A DNA stretch of 64,000 nucleotides from Trichormus sp. M33_DOE_039 (GCA_015296085.1 DVDT01000094.1:1-64000), one strand, 5' to 3'. Positions 8,847 through 17,875 are shown, numbered from the stretch's first letter. The notes: generated from the sequence alone by a model not told the origin. Numbers and translations are program-made.

Positions 8847-9401
8847 GTGACAGTCAACTCAACTAAAACTTCAGCATCTATTTTCCGTTTATCTCCCCTA
8901 ATTCGGATTACACTCTTAAGTCTTTATCTCGCACTTACTTTACCATTACCGTTTTTAGCCCAAGCGACGGCCGCGCCTACCCCTCCTGCTTTGTTATGGG
9001 TGGGAATTTGTATTGGCTTTCTGGGTTTATATGCAGTATTAACAGAAAGAGTAATTATAGATGATCAAACAATTCAAGTAGCTTACCCAGGTTGGGTTTC
9101 TCGCATCTGGCGTAAAGGTTGGTCTTTACCTTGGTCAGAGATAAAACAGCTTAAACCACGCTCTACCGGTCAAGGTGGGTTGGTTTATTATTTTCTCACT
9201 CAAGATGGCAAAGCTTATCTACTACCGATGCGGGTGGCCGGATTTGCTCGTTTAGTCAATATAGTGCAAGCTAAAACGGGTATAGACACCACAGATGTTC
9301 GCCCTTTAGCGCAACCGTGGATGTATTTGATTTTATTAGGATGTACAGTGCTGTTATTGTTGATTGATGGCTGGACTATCACCACAGCCTTAGCTATTTA
9401 G
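8847..9401 (+). CDS. Membrane protein with a PH-like cytosolic segment
   Basis: 184 residues from a GTG start. Two hydrophobic segments near the N-terminus (about 20-40 and 48-66) and one at the C-terminus (158-178) surround a soluble region (about 70-145) reading as alternating strands (VIIDDQTIQVAYPG, GKAYLLPM), like bacterial PH domains. The start codon is uncertain. It precedes an ABC-type ATPase gene by 91 nt of repeat-rich DNA, so a functional link is possible but unproven. Confidence 0.6.
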   Translation: MTVNSTKTSASIFRLSPLIRITLLSLYLALTLPLPFLAQATAAPTPPALLWVGICIGFLGLYAVLTERVIIDDQTIQVAYPGWVSRIWRKGWSLPWSEIKQLKPRSTGQGGLVYYFLTQDGKAYLLPMRVAGFARLVNIVQAKTGIDTTDVRPLAQPWMYLILLGCTVLLLLIDGWTITTALAI

Positions 9402-9404
9402 AGA

Positions 9405-9491
9405 TGGGATTGGGGACTGGGGAGTGGGGATTGGGAAGAAAATTCCTGTCCTACCCCCTACACCCTTACACCCCTAAACCCCTACACCCCT
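9405..9491. repeat. Heptamer-type short tandem repeats (GGGGATT / CCCCTACA series)
   Basis: A purine-rich run of GGGGACT/GGGGATT units is followed by CCCTTACA/CCCCTACA units. The series ends 1 nt before the ATG of the ABC ATPase, so it occupies the ribosome-binding region. Short tandem heptamers of this kind are known from heterocystous cyanobacteria. Confidence 0.75.
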
Positions 9492-9492
9492 A

Positions 9493-10248
9493 ATGCAACC
9501 CCAACTACACCTAGAACAAGTGAATCTTTTTGCCAAGCTGAAAACTCAGCTTCAGGGATACCCAATATTGCAGGATATTTCCTTTGCTGTGACGAGTGGA
9601 GAACGTTTAGCGATTGTTGGCCCCTTTGGTTCTGGAAAAACTTCACTATTACGTCTGATTAATCGTTTGAGTGAACCTACTAGCGGCAAGATTTATCTAA
9701 ATAATCAAGATTATCGCCAAATTCCGATTATCAAACTGCGCCAGATGGCGACACTGGTGCTACAAGAGCCAAGGCTATTAGGAATGACAGTCCAGCAAGC
9801 CTTGGCTTATCCTTTAGTTTTACAAAAATTACCGAAACAGACAATTCAGGAACGAGTAAATCATTGGGTAGAACAACTGGAAATTCCGAATGATTGGTTA
9901 GGACGCACTGAACTACAACTTTCGGTTGGACAAAGACAGCTAGTAGCAGTTGCGCGTGCTTTAGTCATTCAACCGCCAATTTTACTCTTAGATGAACCAA
10001 CCTCCAGTTTGGATATTGGCAAAGCTACCCATCTAATGCAAGTTTTAATTAAACTCAATCAAACTCATCAAACTACAATTTTGATGGTTAACAATCAATT
10101 AGATTTAACCCAGATATTTTGCACCCGGTTGTTAAATCTACAGCAAGGAAGTTTGTTATCTGATCAAACAGCCTCTCATATCGACTGGGTTAATTTAAGA
10201 GAAAGGTTACTGCACACTGAAGCTCAAATCAGTGAAGAATGGAGTTAA
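9493..10248 (+). CDS. ABC transporter ATP-binding protein
   Basis: 251 residues, a complete nucleotide-binding domain: Walker A GPFGSGKTS near 52, Q-loop LVLQEP near 94, signature LSVGQRQ near 147 (unusual in place of LSGGQ), Walker B LLLDEPTSSLD near 168 and an H-loop region in which N replaces the usual His (MVNNQLD). Its permease partner is not adjacent unless the preceding membrane protein serves. The substituted H-loop and signature are worth noting for activity. Substrate unknown. Confidence 0.85.
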   Translation: MQPQLHLEQVNLFAKLKTQLQGYPILQDISFAVTSGERLAIVGPFGSGKTSLLRLINRLSEPTSGKIYLNNQDYRQIPIIKLRQMATLVLQEPRLLGMTVQQALAYPLVLQKLPKQTIQERVNHWVEQLEIPNDWLGRTELQLSVGQRQLVAVARALVIQPPILLLDEPTSSLDIGKATHLMQVLIKLNQTHQTTILMVNNQLDLTQIFCTRLLNLQQGSLLSDQTASHIDWVNLRERLLHTEAQISEEWS

Positions 10249-10292
10249 TACCACTGAAATTGGCAGTTTTCATTGTCTTGGGATTCTGAGAA

Positions 10293-11063
10293 CTATGACA
10301 TTTGCCCACTCAGCGTTGAGCGTTGATTACTAAATCTCTCCTTTGGTAACTTAGTTTGTGTTTGGGGAAGATTAGCATTCAAAATTTCCATGTTAAATCT
10401 GTATCCCACATTCCGAATAGTTTGGATCAAACTCGGTTGACGGGGATCAAGTTCAACTTTTTTGCGTAACGATAACACATGAGTATCAATGGTACGCGGG
10501 TTGTCAATAGCATCAGGCCAAGCACGACGCAACAACTCAGACCGACTTAAAGGTACTCCTCCAGCTTGTGCCAAAACGTACAGCAAACTAAATTCCTGGG
10601 GGGTGAGGTCAATAAACTCCCCTTGGAATCGGACACGACGCTGCACTAAGTCAATTTGCAAAGTACCATAATCCAAATAAGCAGGTGCAGTTGGTGTGCG
10701 CTTACGACGAATTAACGCCTCTACCCTAGCCAAAAACTCTTGCATTCCAAAAGGTTTACTCAAGTAATCATCAGCTCCAGCTTTTAAGCCTGCAACCACA
10801 TCAGCTTCATTGCTACGAGCAGATAGCATCAAGATGAGCGGCTGTTGCTGACGATGCAACCACCGACAAAACTCAATACCGTCTCCATCCGGCAAATCTG
10901 CATCTAGGATAACCAAAGTTGGTTGATGGCTTAAAAAAGCTTCCCTAGCTTGATAAATGCTAGCGGCTTGATGAACTCTATATTCCAATTGTTGCAAGTG
11001 CCAACCAAGCAACGACCTCAGATGGGGATTCCCCTCAACGATTTCAATACAAACCGAACCCAC
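10293..11063 (-). CDS. OmpR-family response regulator with altered acidic pocket
   Basis: 256 residues: receiver domain (about 3-117) and OmpR/PhoB winged helix (about 128-225), then a 30-residue unstructured tail. The phospho-acceptor D54, S81 and K103 are present, but the acidic pair is E10-G11 instead of two acidic residues, so Mg2+ binding may be weakened. The start is GTG at 11063. No histidine kinase gene is adjacent (orphan regulator). Cyanobacteria have several such regulators (for example NblR-like), but I cannot assign a specific one. Confidence 0.88.
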   Translation of the reverse strand: MGSVCIEIVEGNPHLRSLLGWHLQQLEYRVHQAASIYQAREAFLSHQPTLVILDADLPDGDGIEFCRWLHRQQQPLILMLSARSNEADVVAGLKAGADDYLSKPFGMQEFLARVEALIRRKRTPTAPAYLDYGTLQIDLVQRRVRFQGEFIDLTPQEFSLLYVLAQAGGVPLSRSELLRRAWPDAIDNPRTIDTHVLSLRKKVELDPRQPSLIQTIRNVGYRFNMEILNANLPQTQTKLPKERFSNQRSTLSGQMS

Positions 11064-11706
11064 GGCGGCAAGACCCCTTAGCGTCTGATGAATTTCAAAG
11101 TAACAAGCCCATGCTCAAGGTTTTGTAGTCTTTGTTACTTCATTAATAATTACCTTTATATTTCCTCAATACAAAAATTGGCCAGATGTTTATTTTCTGG
11201 CTGTTCCAGAGATAAATTAGTAATCTTCTTAAATTTTTGTTATGATTATTAAAAATTTTCCTGGTTAGTATCCTATTTGCTATTTAGGTTAGAACAGCAG
11301 TCTAAAAAATCACAAATGAGCAAAAAGCAAGCTAACAATCATTTAGTCTGCGCTAAATTTTTTCTAGATAAATTTATGCCTGTTTAAGCTTGTAATTAAC
11401 CATTCCAGTCAACTACTCACAGGAAAACCCGCGACCAATATAATGAAAATCCCTCTTTACCCTACATCTTTGTGAGTCTCGTACACTTTTTAAAACTAGA
11501 CTACTATCTTCAAAAACTATAAAAATAGCTGATGAGATAATCTAATTGATTTTTTCTGGAATAGGATGTAACTATGTTGTAGTTGCTGGAGGCATTGCCA
11601 GCATTAGATATCAGAGCTTTTGAGAGCAGAGCCAGAAGAAATGCCCCTTCACTTTTTAGTCGGAATCAATTAAAATTCTCATTCCAAAGAGATCAATACA
11701 GCAGTT
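11064..11706. other. Intergenic region between divergent genes
   Basis: AT-rich, about 640 bp. It contains promoters for the response regulator (minus) and the DUF6761 gene (plus). TTGATT at 11546-11551 could act as a -35 box for the latter, but no good -10 follows. A plus-strand frame from 11583 is not protein-like. No RNA gene recognised. Confidence 0.35.
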
Positions 11707-11955
11707 ATGCTCCAAGACACACAAACCATCCGCCATTACCAAAAAATTACCGACGCCTTCGTCGAGTTATGGAATCGCGGGTATCGCTCGGATGATATGC
11801 GGATGTATTTGGATGGCTATCTAGCCGCACTGCGAAATGGTAACGTTATTGAACCGTTTCTGATTCACCGTTTAGAGGAAGAAGCCAGTCGTTACTTGTA
11901 TGATGCGTCAAACTTTGTGATGACACAACCCCAGCCACAGCATGATTATTACTAA
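11707..11955 (+). CDS. DUF6761-type small cyanobacterial protein
   Basis: 82 residues, all-helical in appearance (HYQKITDAFVELWNRGYR; HRLEEEASRYLYD), with a short Gln/Pro/Tyr tail. From memory it matches a cyanobacteria-specific family of this length (DUF6761). No signal or membrane segment; function unknown. A hairpin terminator follows at 12077. Confidence 0.72.
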   Translation: MLQDTQTIRHYQKITDAFVELWNRGYRSDDMRMYLDGYLAALRNGNVIEPFLIHRLEEEASRYLYDASNFVMTQPQPQHDYY

Positions 11956-12076
11956 TACCTACTCAGAGGCTATTCATAGTGGCTATAAAGCAACGCAGGT
12001 AATTATAGCATATTATCTGCAAAGATCAACACCTATATTCATGATAACTTTGGGAATCCTGTAATTACGAAAATCA

Positions 12077-12100
12077 ACCCCTCAATAGCTGAGGGGTCTT
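12077..12100 (+). terminator. Hairpin terminator
   Basis: ACCCCTCA (12077-12084) pairs with TGAGGGGT (12090-12097) around a 5-nt loop; CTT follows. It lies about 120 nt behind the DUF6761 gene. Confidence 0.6.
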
Positions 12101-12211
12101 AAATCAAATTTAGATAAATTAAAGACGTAAGTATGTGTACGTCAAGTTTAGGCAATTATGTCCAACAAATTTGATTATTGTTGGGTATTGTGTTTCTTTC
12201 AACTAGGTTAG

Positions 12212-12230
12212 AAACGGGCTGAACCCGTTT
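12212..12230 (-). terminator. Hairpin terminator of the grx gene
   Basis: AAACGGG (12212-12218) pairs with CCCGTTT (12224-12230). On the minus strand it is followed by A/T-rich DNA and lies 22 nt behind the monothiol glutaredoxin stop. Confidence 0.55.
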
Positions 12231-12251
12231 TCTGCTCTTTTGCCAAAGGGA

Positions 12252-12575
12252 TTAAGAAGCTAATGCTACTTCCACCATTTGCTGTAATTCCCCTTTTTGG
12301 TATAGCTCGATCAAAATGTCAGAGCCGCCAACGAACTGACCATCAACATAGACTTGAGGAATTGTAGGCCAGTTAGAGTATTCTTTAATACCCTGACGGA
12401 TTTCGTAATCATCTAAAACGTTAATGGTTTCAAAGGGAACACCCAGGGTATTGAGAATCTGCACAACGTTGTTAGAAAAACCGCATTGGGGCATTAGCTT
12501 AGTTCCCTTCATAAAAACTAAAATTTTATTTTGGTTTACCAAGTTGTCAATTTTTTCTTTAATTTCTGGTGTCAT
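12252..12575 (-). CDS. grxD: Monothiol glutaredoxin (Grx4/GrxD type)
   Basis: 107 residues with the hallmark CGFS active site (QCGFSNN near 31-37) and the glutathione-binding segments [11 protein letters not shown] and GGSDI. This class binds a [2Fe-2S] cluster with glutathione, delivers clusters and takes part in iron sensing, in the cytosol. A BolA gene lies 224 nt upstream on the same strand; monothiol Grx and BolA proteins form cluster-bridged heterodimers in many organisms, so the pair is functionally meaningful. The start at 12575 gives the standard family length. Confidence 0.93.
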   Translation of the reverse strand: MTPEIKEKIDNLVNQNKILVFMKGTKLMPQCGFSNNVVQILNTLGVPFETINVLDDYEIRQGIKEYSNWPTIPQVYVDGQFVGGSDILIELYQKGELQQMVEVALAS

Positions 12576-12749
12576 GGTCTTTTCGTTCCCTAATTCTTGT
12601 TGATTGTTAAGAGTTATTAACCATTAGTCATGAGTCATGAGTCATTAGCTTTTTAGTTATTATGCTATTGCTGTTTGATCTAGTGTTTATTAGAGAGTTT
12701 AAATTCTCTTGAGATTTAACAACAAGCGGTAAGAGCGTCTATGATTGAC

Positions 12750-12798
12750 TTGTTACTATTGACTATGGACTATTGACTGTAGACTATTGATTAATTAC
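12750..12798. repeat. Short tandem repeats (TTGACTA / ATTGACT series) behind bolA
   Basis: Degenerate 7-10 nt units (TTGACT, ACTATTGACT, ATGGACTATTG) run directly up to the stop codon of the BolA gene on its 3' side. Confidence 0.55.
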
Positions 12799-12799
12799 T

Positions 12800-13054
12800 T
12801 TAGGAAGCAGTTGTTTGCCAAGCTTCCGGAGTATATGTTTTTAATGCCAAGGCGTGAATAGCTTCAGTTGACATAGCTTGGCGCAAAGCACCATAAACTA
12901 ACTGATGCTGCTGCACCAGTCCTTTACCCGCAAACTGCGATGAAACTACTGTCACCTGATAGTGGTCGCCACCACCGGTCAAGTCTTGCACCTGAACTTG
13001 GGCATCTGGCATTTCCGCTTTGATCATTGCTTCAACTTGCTGCGGAGTAATCAT
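12800..13054 (-). CDS. BolA family protein
   Basis: 84 residues from the ATG at 13054 ([20 protein letters not shown]); the upstream open frame to 13321 is repeat DNA. The family fold is visible: helix 1, the GGGDHY loop and the QHQLVYGAL helix with the invariant His region that can ligate a [2Fe-2S] cluster together with a monothiol glutaredoxin. The partner gene grxD lies downstream on the same strand. Role: Fe-S cluster trafficking or iron/redox regulation, known for the family and inferred here. Confidence 0.88.
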   Translation of the reverse strand: MITPQQVEAMIKAEMPDAQVQVQDLTGGGDHYQVTVVSSQFAGKGLVQQHQLVYGALRQAMSTEAIHALALKTYTPEAWQTTAS

Positions 13055-13174
13055 CGCAATTCCTGAAAAACCTACTTTTCTATTATTAACAGATATAGAG
13101 GTATTCACTCTGCCAAATTGCGGTTGTGGCAGTTCAATTACGGTATTGGTTTTTTTCTCCCCCTGCATTGGCGG

Positions 13175-13375
13175 GAGTCTATGGGTTGATAGGGAATTGG
13201 GAATTGGGGGGCAGTGCGTTGGGGAGACACTGCGTTGCGTTGTAGCAAGTGTCGTCATTGGGGAGGCAGTGACGGGTACGCAGGGGTCTCCCTCGAAGTT
13301 CAGAGCGGAGGTTTCCTCCACTCTGACTTCTCCCCAAGAGGAGCAACTGCCGTCATTTGGTACTTTATTTTTCTT
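13175..13375. repeat. Composite dispersed-repeat cluster upstream of bolA
   Basis: Non-coding repeat DNA. The block 13292-13338 (core GGAGGTTTCCTCC, flanks TTCAGAG and CTCTGACTTCTCCCC) recurs in inverted orientation at 33439-33485, with the palindromic core in the same orientation in both copies. GGGAGACACTGCGTT-type sequence near 13221 is shared with 25641-25670. Confidence 0.65.
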
Positions 13376-13394
13376 CCCCTACTCTCACTACTTT

Positions 13395-13973
13395 TTACTT
13401 TTGGGATGAAGAAGAATTGCCACCTTGTCGGGGATAGGGCGCATCAACAAAACCCAATTCAAACAATTGTTGATAGGCTTTTTTACCTAGTTCGCGTGTG
13501 GGATTTTGGCTTTTAATAATTTGCACTAATAAAGGTACGGCAAGTTCTGGTTGATTTTGGGCGCGATGTACTAGTGCTAGTTGATAGGTAGCTTCATCAC
13601 GCTTTTGTGCTGTTAGTAGGGCTTTTTGACGCTGGGAATCAGAGACGCGAATGTCTATGCCAGAAAAGCTAGAGTTTAACTCTTGATAAAAATTTGATAG
13701 CTGATTATAAACTTGACGGGCTTCTTGGAGTTTTTTAGCGGCTTGGGCGTAGTTTTGGGCAGCTACAGCTTGCTCTGCCTCTTTCATCAAGCGATCGCCA
13801 CCCTCAATGCTCAAGAGGCTATTATTTTGAGCTGTAGGACGTAGGTTTTTGGGGCTATTGGGATCAATAGGCTGTAATTGATTCTGAGCATGAGCGGGTG
13901 CAAGCAGACCTAGGGTTGCTAACACCGCTAGGGTAGTCAAACGAATTAAAGAAGCAGGAGCAGCAACTTTCAT
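13395..13973 (-). CDS. Exported TPR-like helical protein
   Basis: 192 residues from ATG 13973 (MKVAAPASLIRL); a 13-codon upstream extension is less likely because it would break the signal peptide. The signal peptide spans residues 1-29 with cleavage after AHA. The mature protein has a helical repeat region (about 65-180: AEQAVAAQNYAQAAKKLQEA, ATYQLALVHRAQNQPELAVPLL) like degenerate tetratricopeptides, then a Ser-rich tail. Probably periplasmic or lumenal and a protein-binding factor. No specific function known. Confidence 0.7.
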   Translation of the reverse strand: MKVAAPASLIRLTTLAVLATLGLLAPAHAQNQLQPIDPNSPKNLRPTAQNNSLLSIEGGDRLMKEAEQAVAAQNYAQAAKKLQEARQVYNQLSNFYQELNSSFSGIDIRVSDSQRQKALLTAQKRDEATYQLALVHRAQNQPELAVPLLVQIIKSQNPTRELGKKAYQQLFELGFVDAPYPRQGGNSSSSQK

Positions 13974-14148
13974 GGGGTCAATTTGTGCAACAACTATTAA
14001 GAAATCGAACAAGGTAGGTAAACTTCGGGTATCTTAACTCTGTTTTCGTTTTTAACAAAACGCAGCTAAGTACGGAGTTTCTTTGATTTAGACTGAAAAT
14101 CGGTTTCACAGAGTTCCCATTCCTCCTGCATCAACCACAATCGCCCCT

Positions 14149-16269
14149 ATGAACGATAATTCCGGTATTCAACGCCATCCATCCTCTGATTTTGCAACCA
14201 CAGGTGAACCAACAAGCAGTATGGGATTAGTTCTCCAACGGGGAGGTGAAGAATTAATCCTTGCGAAAGCTTTAGACCGCTTCACCGTCCGTTTTGTCAC
14301 CGACTTTCCTGTGCAACAATTATCTCAGGTTAGTTGGGCTATTTGGCAGCGCAGTATTACCCAAGCCAAATTAGAACTATTTCAAACTACAGCAGAGCAA
14401 ATAGAGGCAGCGATCGCTCAAGCACGTAGTGACGAAAATGTAGTTTTTGCTAGCCATGCCTACACAGTCCAAAACAATCCTGAAACTTTTGTTTATCTGG
14501 CTGATCAAATCACCATTCAGTTTGCTGATGGCGTAGATACCGTCAAAATTAATCTCATCGCTTCGCAATTCCAGTTAGTCCAAGACAAACCCATACTCGG
14601 ATTACCCAATGCGTTTGTGTTTTTGGTGAGCAAACAAGCTACAGAAAATCCTGTCAAAATTGCCAACCAATTACAAACAATGCCAGAGGTGTTAGCGGCT
14701 GAAGCCAATGTGTTAATCGAAAGCGAGCCGCATTACCAACCCCGTGACACAATGTATAGTCAGCAATGGTATCTCAAGCATAATGGCGGTAATGAATTAT
14801 CTCTGGGGTCTCATATTGCTGTCGAACCAGCTTGGGATGTGACGCGTGGGGTGCGGTCTGTGGTTGTGGCCGTAGTTGATGATTCTTTTGACTTAAATCA
14901 CCCAGACTTTCAAGGTAGTGGGAAGGTGGTTGCGCCCAGAGATTTAAGGGAAAATGACTTTTTACCTTTACCAGATGGGAAAGGCAGCAGTCACGGTACA
15001 GCCTGTGCAGGATTAGCTGTGGCTGAAGAAAATGGTACAGGAATTGTGGGAGTCGCTCCTGGTTGTGCTTTGATGCCTATCCGTACAACTGGGTTTTTAG
15101 ATGATGAATCAATTGAACAGATATTTAACTGGGCAATTGACAAGGGAGCTAGCGTGATTTCTTGTAGTTGGGGAGCTTCGGCGGTTTACTTCCCACTATC
15201 TTTGCGCCAAAAGGCAGCTATTACTAGGGCTGTAATACAAGGACGTAATGGGAAAGGTTGTGTAGTTTTATTTGCAGCTGGTAATGCTAATCGGCCAGTA
15301 AGTGGTACTGTCTATGAGCAGAATTGGCCAAACAATGTTTTACAAGGTCTGACAGATTGGTTGGGAGGCTTTGCTGTCCATCCTGATGTGATTACTGTTT
15401 CAGCATCGACCAGTATGAGTAAAAAAGCTGCCTACAGTAATTGGGGGACTAATATTTCCGTGTGCGCTCCCAGTAACAATGCGCCGCCAGGAATGTCATT
15501 TCCGGAGAAGGGTTTTTTGTTAACTCAACCTACAATCAACTCTTCCCTGACTGGCTTAGGAATGTTGACAACTGACCAGATAGGCGCAGCCGGTTACGAT
15601 GTGGGTAACTTTACTACCAATTTTGGTGGAACTTCCAGTGCTACTCCTGTAGTTGCAGGAGTAGCGGCTTTGGTGTTATCAGTTAATCCTGATTTGACGG
15701 CACAGCAAGTTAAACGCATCTTAGAAACAACGGCAGATAAAATTGTAGACTCTGATTCTGACCCACAATTAGGGTTATATGGAGGGACTTACGATGCCAA
15801 TGGTCATTCTCAGTGGTTTGGTTATGGTAAGGTGAATGCGGCTAAGGCTGTGCAAGCTGCTTTACAAATGCGACCTGGTAATACATCCACTGCAAGTAAG
15901 CAAATTCAGGTGAGTAATTCTAGCCCAGTAGAGATTCCTGATGGGAATCCACAAGGGGTGAAGAGTGCGATCGCAATTTCTGAAGCGAGTACAGTTAAAG
16001 ATATTCAAGTTTCAGTCAATCTCACCCATGATTTTCTAGGTGATTTAGAAATTTACTTAATTGCTCCCAATAATCAGCAGGTACTACTGCAAAACCGTAC
16101 TTTAGGATGTCGAACCGCATTAAAAACAACTTATACCCTGCGATCGCATCCTTTGCTGAAACAGTTACTCTCTCAGTCTGCTAAAGGTAGTTGGCAGTTA
16201 TGGCTGATAGATTACGTACCCCAAGATGTCGGTAAACTCATTAGTTGGGAATTAAGTTTAGGGATTTAA
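14149..16269 (+). CDS. Subtilisin-like serine protease with C-terminal P domain
   Basis: 706 residues. The S8 catalytic triad is visible: Asp in VVDDSFDLNHPDF (about 246), His in SSHGTACAGLA (about 282) and Ser in GGTSSATPVVAG (about 505), with oxyanion Asn in FAAGNANR (about 381). An N-terminal 200-residue region is probably a propeptide, and a proprotein-convertase P domain occupies about 595-706. No Sec signal is seen, so the protein may be cytosolic. The architecture resembles the calcium-dependent protease PrcA described in Anabaena, but identity with it is not established. Confidence 0.88.
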   Translation: MNDNSGIQRHPSSDFATTGEPTSSMGLVLQRGGEELILAKALDRFTVRFVTDFPVQQLSQVSWAIWQRSITQAKLELFQTTAEQIEAAIAQARSDENVVFASHAYTVQNNPETFVYLADQITIQFADGVDTVKINLIASQFQLVQDKPILGLPNAFVFLVSKQATENPVKIANQLQTMPEVLAAEANVLIESEPHYQPRDTMYSQQWYLKHNGGNELSLGSHIAVEPAWDVTRGVRSVVVAVVDDSFDLNHPDFQGSGKVVAPRDLRENDFLPLPDGKGSSHGTACAGLAVAEENGTGIVGVAPGCALMPIRTTGFLDDESIEQIFNWAIDKGASVISCSWGASAVYFPLSLRQKAAITRAVIQGRNGKGCVVLFAAGNANRPVSGTVYEQNWPNNVLQGLTDWLGGFAVHPDVITVSASTSMSKKAAYSNWGTNISVCAPSNNAPPGMSFPEKGFLLTQPTINSSLTGLGMLTTDQIGAAGYDVGNFTTNFGGTSSATPVVAGVAALVLSVNPDLTAQQVKRILETTADKIVDSDSDPQLGLYGGTYDANGHSQWFGYGKVNAAKAVQAALQMRPGNTSTASKQIQVSNSSPVEIPDGNPQGVKSAIAISEASTVKDIQVSVNLTHDFLGDLEIYLIAPNNQQVLLQNRTLGCRTALKTTYTLRSHPLLKQLLSQSAKGSWQLWLIDYVPQDVGKLISWELSLGI

Positions 16270-16417
16270 GTAAAACAATGAGGAAAAAGCAAACTATGTC
16301 CATCAACATGAAATAGGCTTAAACTATTTTCCCTTATGCTTTTTGCCTTATACTAACTATCTATAATTTACGCCGAGCTAATTAGTCATTAGTCAACAGT
16401 CAGCATTTTTTTGCTTA

Positions 16418-17188
16418 TTAAGAATTAGGAATCTCTGCAAAAGCGTGATGACTCACAGCTAATTCTTGACTGCTTAAATTTTGTAGTGATCTGGTTAAAT
16501 CCTCTGTGAGATGCTTGGCATTTTGTTTAATTTTGCCATTAGTATAATTTTTGACATTAATTGCTGGGCCAATGTTGATGCTGACATCTGCACCCCAACT
16601 TGGGTAAGGTTCGCTGTAGTTAATCCCAATAGGTATAATTTTTACACCTAATCCTGAATGATACGATTCTGCACTCAAAGCTAGACGGGAAATCCCTGGC
16701 TTTAAAGTGTGGACTTTACCGTCACGAAATATATTACCTTCGGGATAAATGACTAACATTTGTCCTCGCTGTAGCACTTCCACTGCATGACGGAGAGTAG
16801 AAATAGCGGGTTGCTGAGTATCTACAGGGAATCCACCCATACGACGCACAAACCAACCTTGTAGCCCTTGACATTCATCAATTGTCACCATGAATTGTAA
16901 GTCTCTACCTGTAACATAACGACCTGCGGCGTAGGCTAGTAGTAATGAGTCCCAACGAGCGCGATGGGTGGGAGCTAAAATTACAGGGCCAGTTTTGGGG
17001 ATATTTTCTCGTCCCGTGATTTGAATTTGTCCAAAAAAGAGTGGTAGGAGCAAATGATGTCCTAGAAAATAAGCCATAGGAGTTAATAAAGGCGAAATAT
17101 TACCCTCACTAACAGCTAATTGGGAATTTGCGGTGTTTTTCTTAGTTTGTATGGAGCAGTTATCAGACGCAGAGTAAAATTCCATCAT
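16418..17188 (-). CDS. plsC: 1-acyl-sn-glycerol-3-phosphate acyltransferase (PlsC family)
   Basis: 256 residues. The acyltransferase motifs HRARWDS (HX4D, about residue 76) and YPEGNIFRDG (about 150) are present. The reaction is transfer of an acyl group to lysophosphatidate to give phosphatidate, at the inner face of the membrane. The N-terminal 30 residues are not conserved in appearance, and the true start may be internal. It stands alone; cyanobacteria carry several PlsC paralogues, so the exact acceptor is uncertain. Confidence 0.82.
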   Translation of the reverse strand: MMEFYSASDNCSIQTKKNTANSQLAVSEGNISPLLTPMAYFLGHHLLLPLFFGQIQITGRENIPKTGPVILAPTHRARWDSLLLAYAAGRYVTGRDLQFMVTIDECQGLQGWFVRRMGGFPVDTQQPAISTLRHAVEVLQRGQMLVIYPEGNIFRDGKVHTLKPGISRLALSAESYHSGLGVKIIPIGINYSEPYPSWGADVSINIGPAINVKNYTNGKIKQNAKHLTEDLTRSLQNLSSQELAVSHHAFAEIPNS

Positions 17189-17305
17189 GTGGGTAGCTGC
17201 AAATTAACTGGTAAGATTCGGTGAAAAATTAATTTAATGTAGTTACACCGTAAATTTTCTTCCTGAATTTGTGTGATCACACCTGGACAGTTTTGTCTCT
17301 GTCTG

Positions 17306-17830
17306 TCATTGTTTTTGATGTCGCTTTGTCGCAAACCAATTTTGTAATTGCTGCCGACAGGCTGATTCTAGAATACCTCCGATAACTATTAAGTGATGAT
17401 TAGATGCAGCACTATCAGGAATGTTCAAGACAGTGCGAATTGCTCCAGTTTTGGTATCGTCCACTCCATAGACAAGCCTGTCTAGGCGCGATTGCAAGAT
17501 CGCGCCTGCACACATAGGACAAGGTTCTAAGGTGACATACAAGGTACAACCATGAAGTCGCCAAGTTTGTAAATTTTTAGTAGCTGAACGCAAAGCAATA
17601 ATTTCTGCATGGGCTGTAGGGTCTTGATCGCGCTCTTTTCTATTTTCACCTTCAGCAATCAAATTACCTTCAGCATCGGCAATTACAGCCCCAACCGGGA
17701 CTTCTCCCGCATCACCTGCGACCTGTGCTAGCTCTAAGGCTTTGCTCATACAGTGGCGGTACATGAAATATTCGGGGTAGTTAACCCCTTCTGTTGGAGA
17801 CACTACGTGAATCGGGAATTCAAAATTCAA
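17306..17830 (-). CDS. tadA: tRNA adenosine(34) deaminase
   Basis: 174 residues. Zinc and catalytic motifs HAEII (about 73) and PCPMCAGA (about 102) identify a TadA-type deaminase that makes inosine 34 in tRNA-Arg(ACG). The family usually starts closer to MSKALELAQ; ATG codons at 17764 and nearby are alternatives to 17830. It stands in the same direction as grxC, with a short spacer. Essential in most bacteria. Confidence 0.88.
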   Translation of the reverse strand: MNFEFPIHVVSPTEGVNYPEYFMYRHCMSKALELAQVAGDAGEVPVGAVIADAEGNLIAEGENRKERDQDPTAHAEIIALRSATKNLQTWRLHGCTLYVTLEPCPMCAGAILQSRLDRLVYGVDDTKTGAIRTVLNIPDSAASNHHLIVIGGILESACRQQLQNWFATKRHQKQ

Positions 17831-17875
17831 AATTAGAAAATTGCCAAGTAATGGGAATTAGGAAAGTAGGGGAGG

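Noticed and set aside
11583-11795. 70-codon plus-strand frame overlapping the DUF6761 gene
   Set aside because: Different frame from a recognised family gene; no support of its own.
13055-13321. N-terminal extension of BolA to 13321
   Set aside because: The extra 89 codons are repeat DNA; ATG 13054 gives the normal family length.
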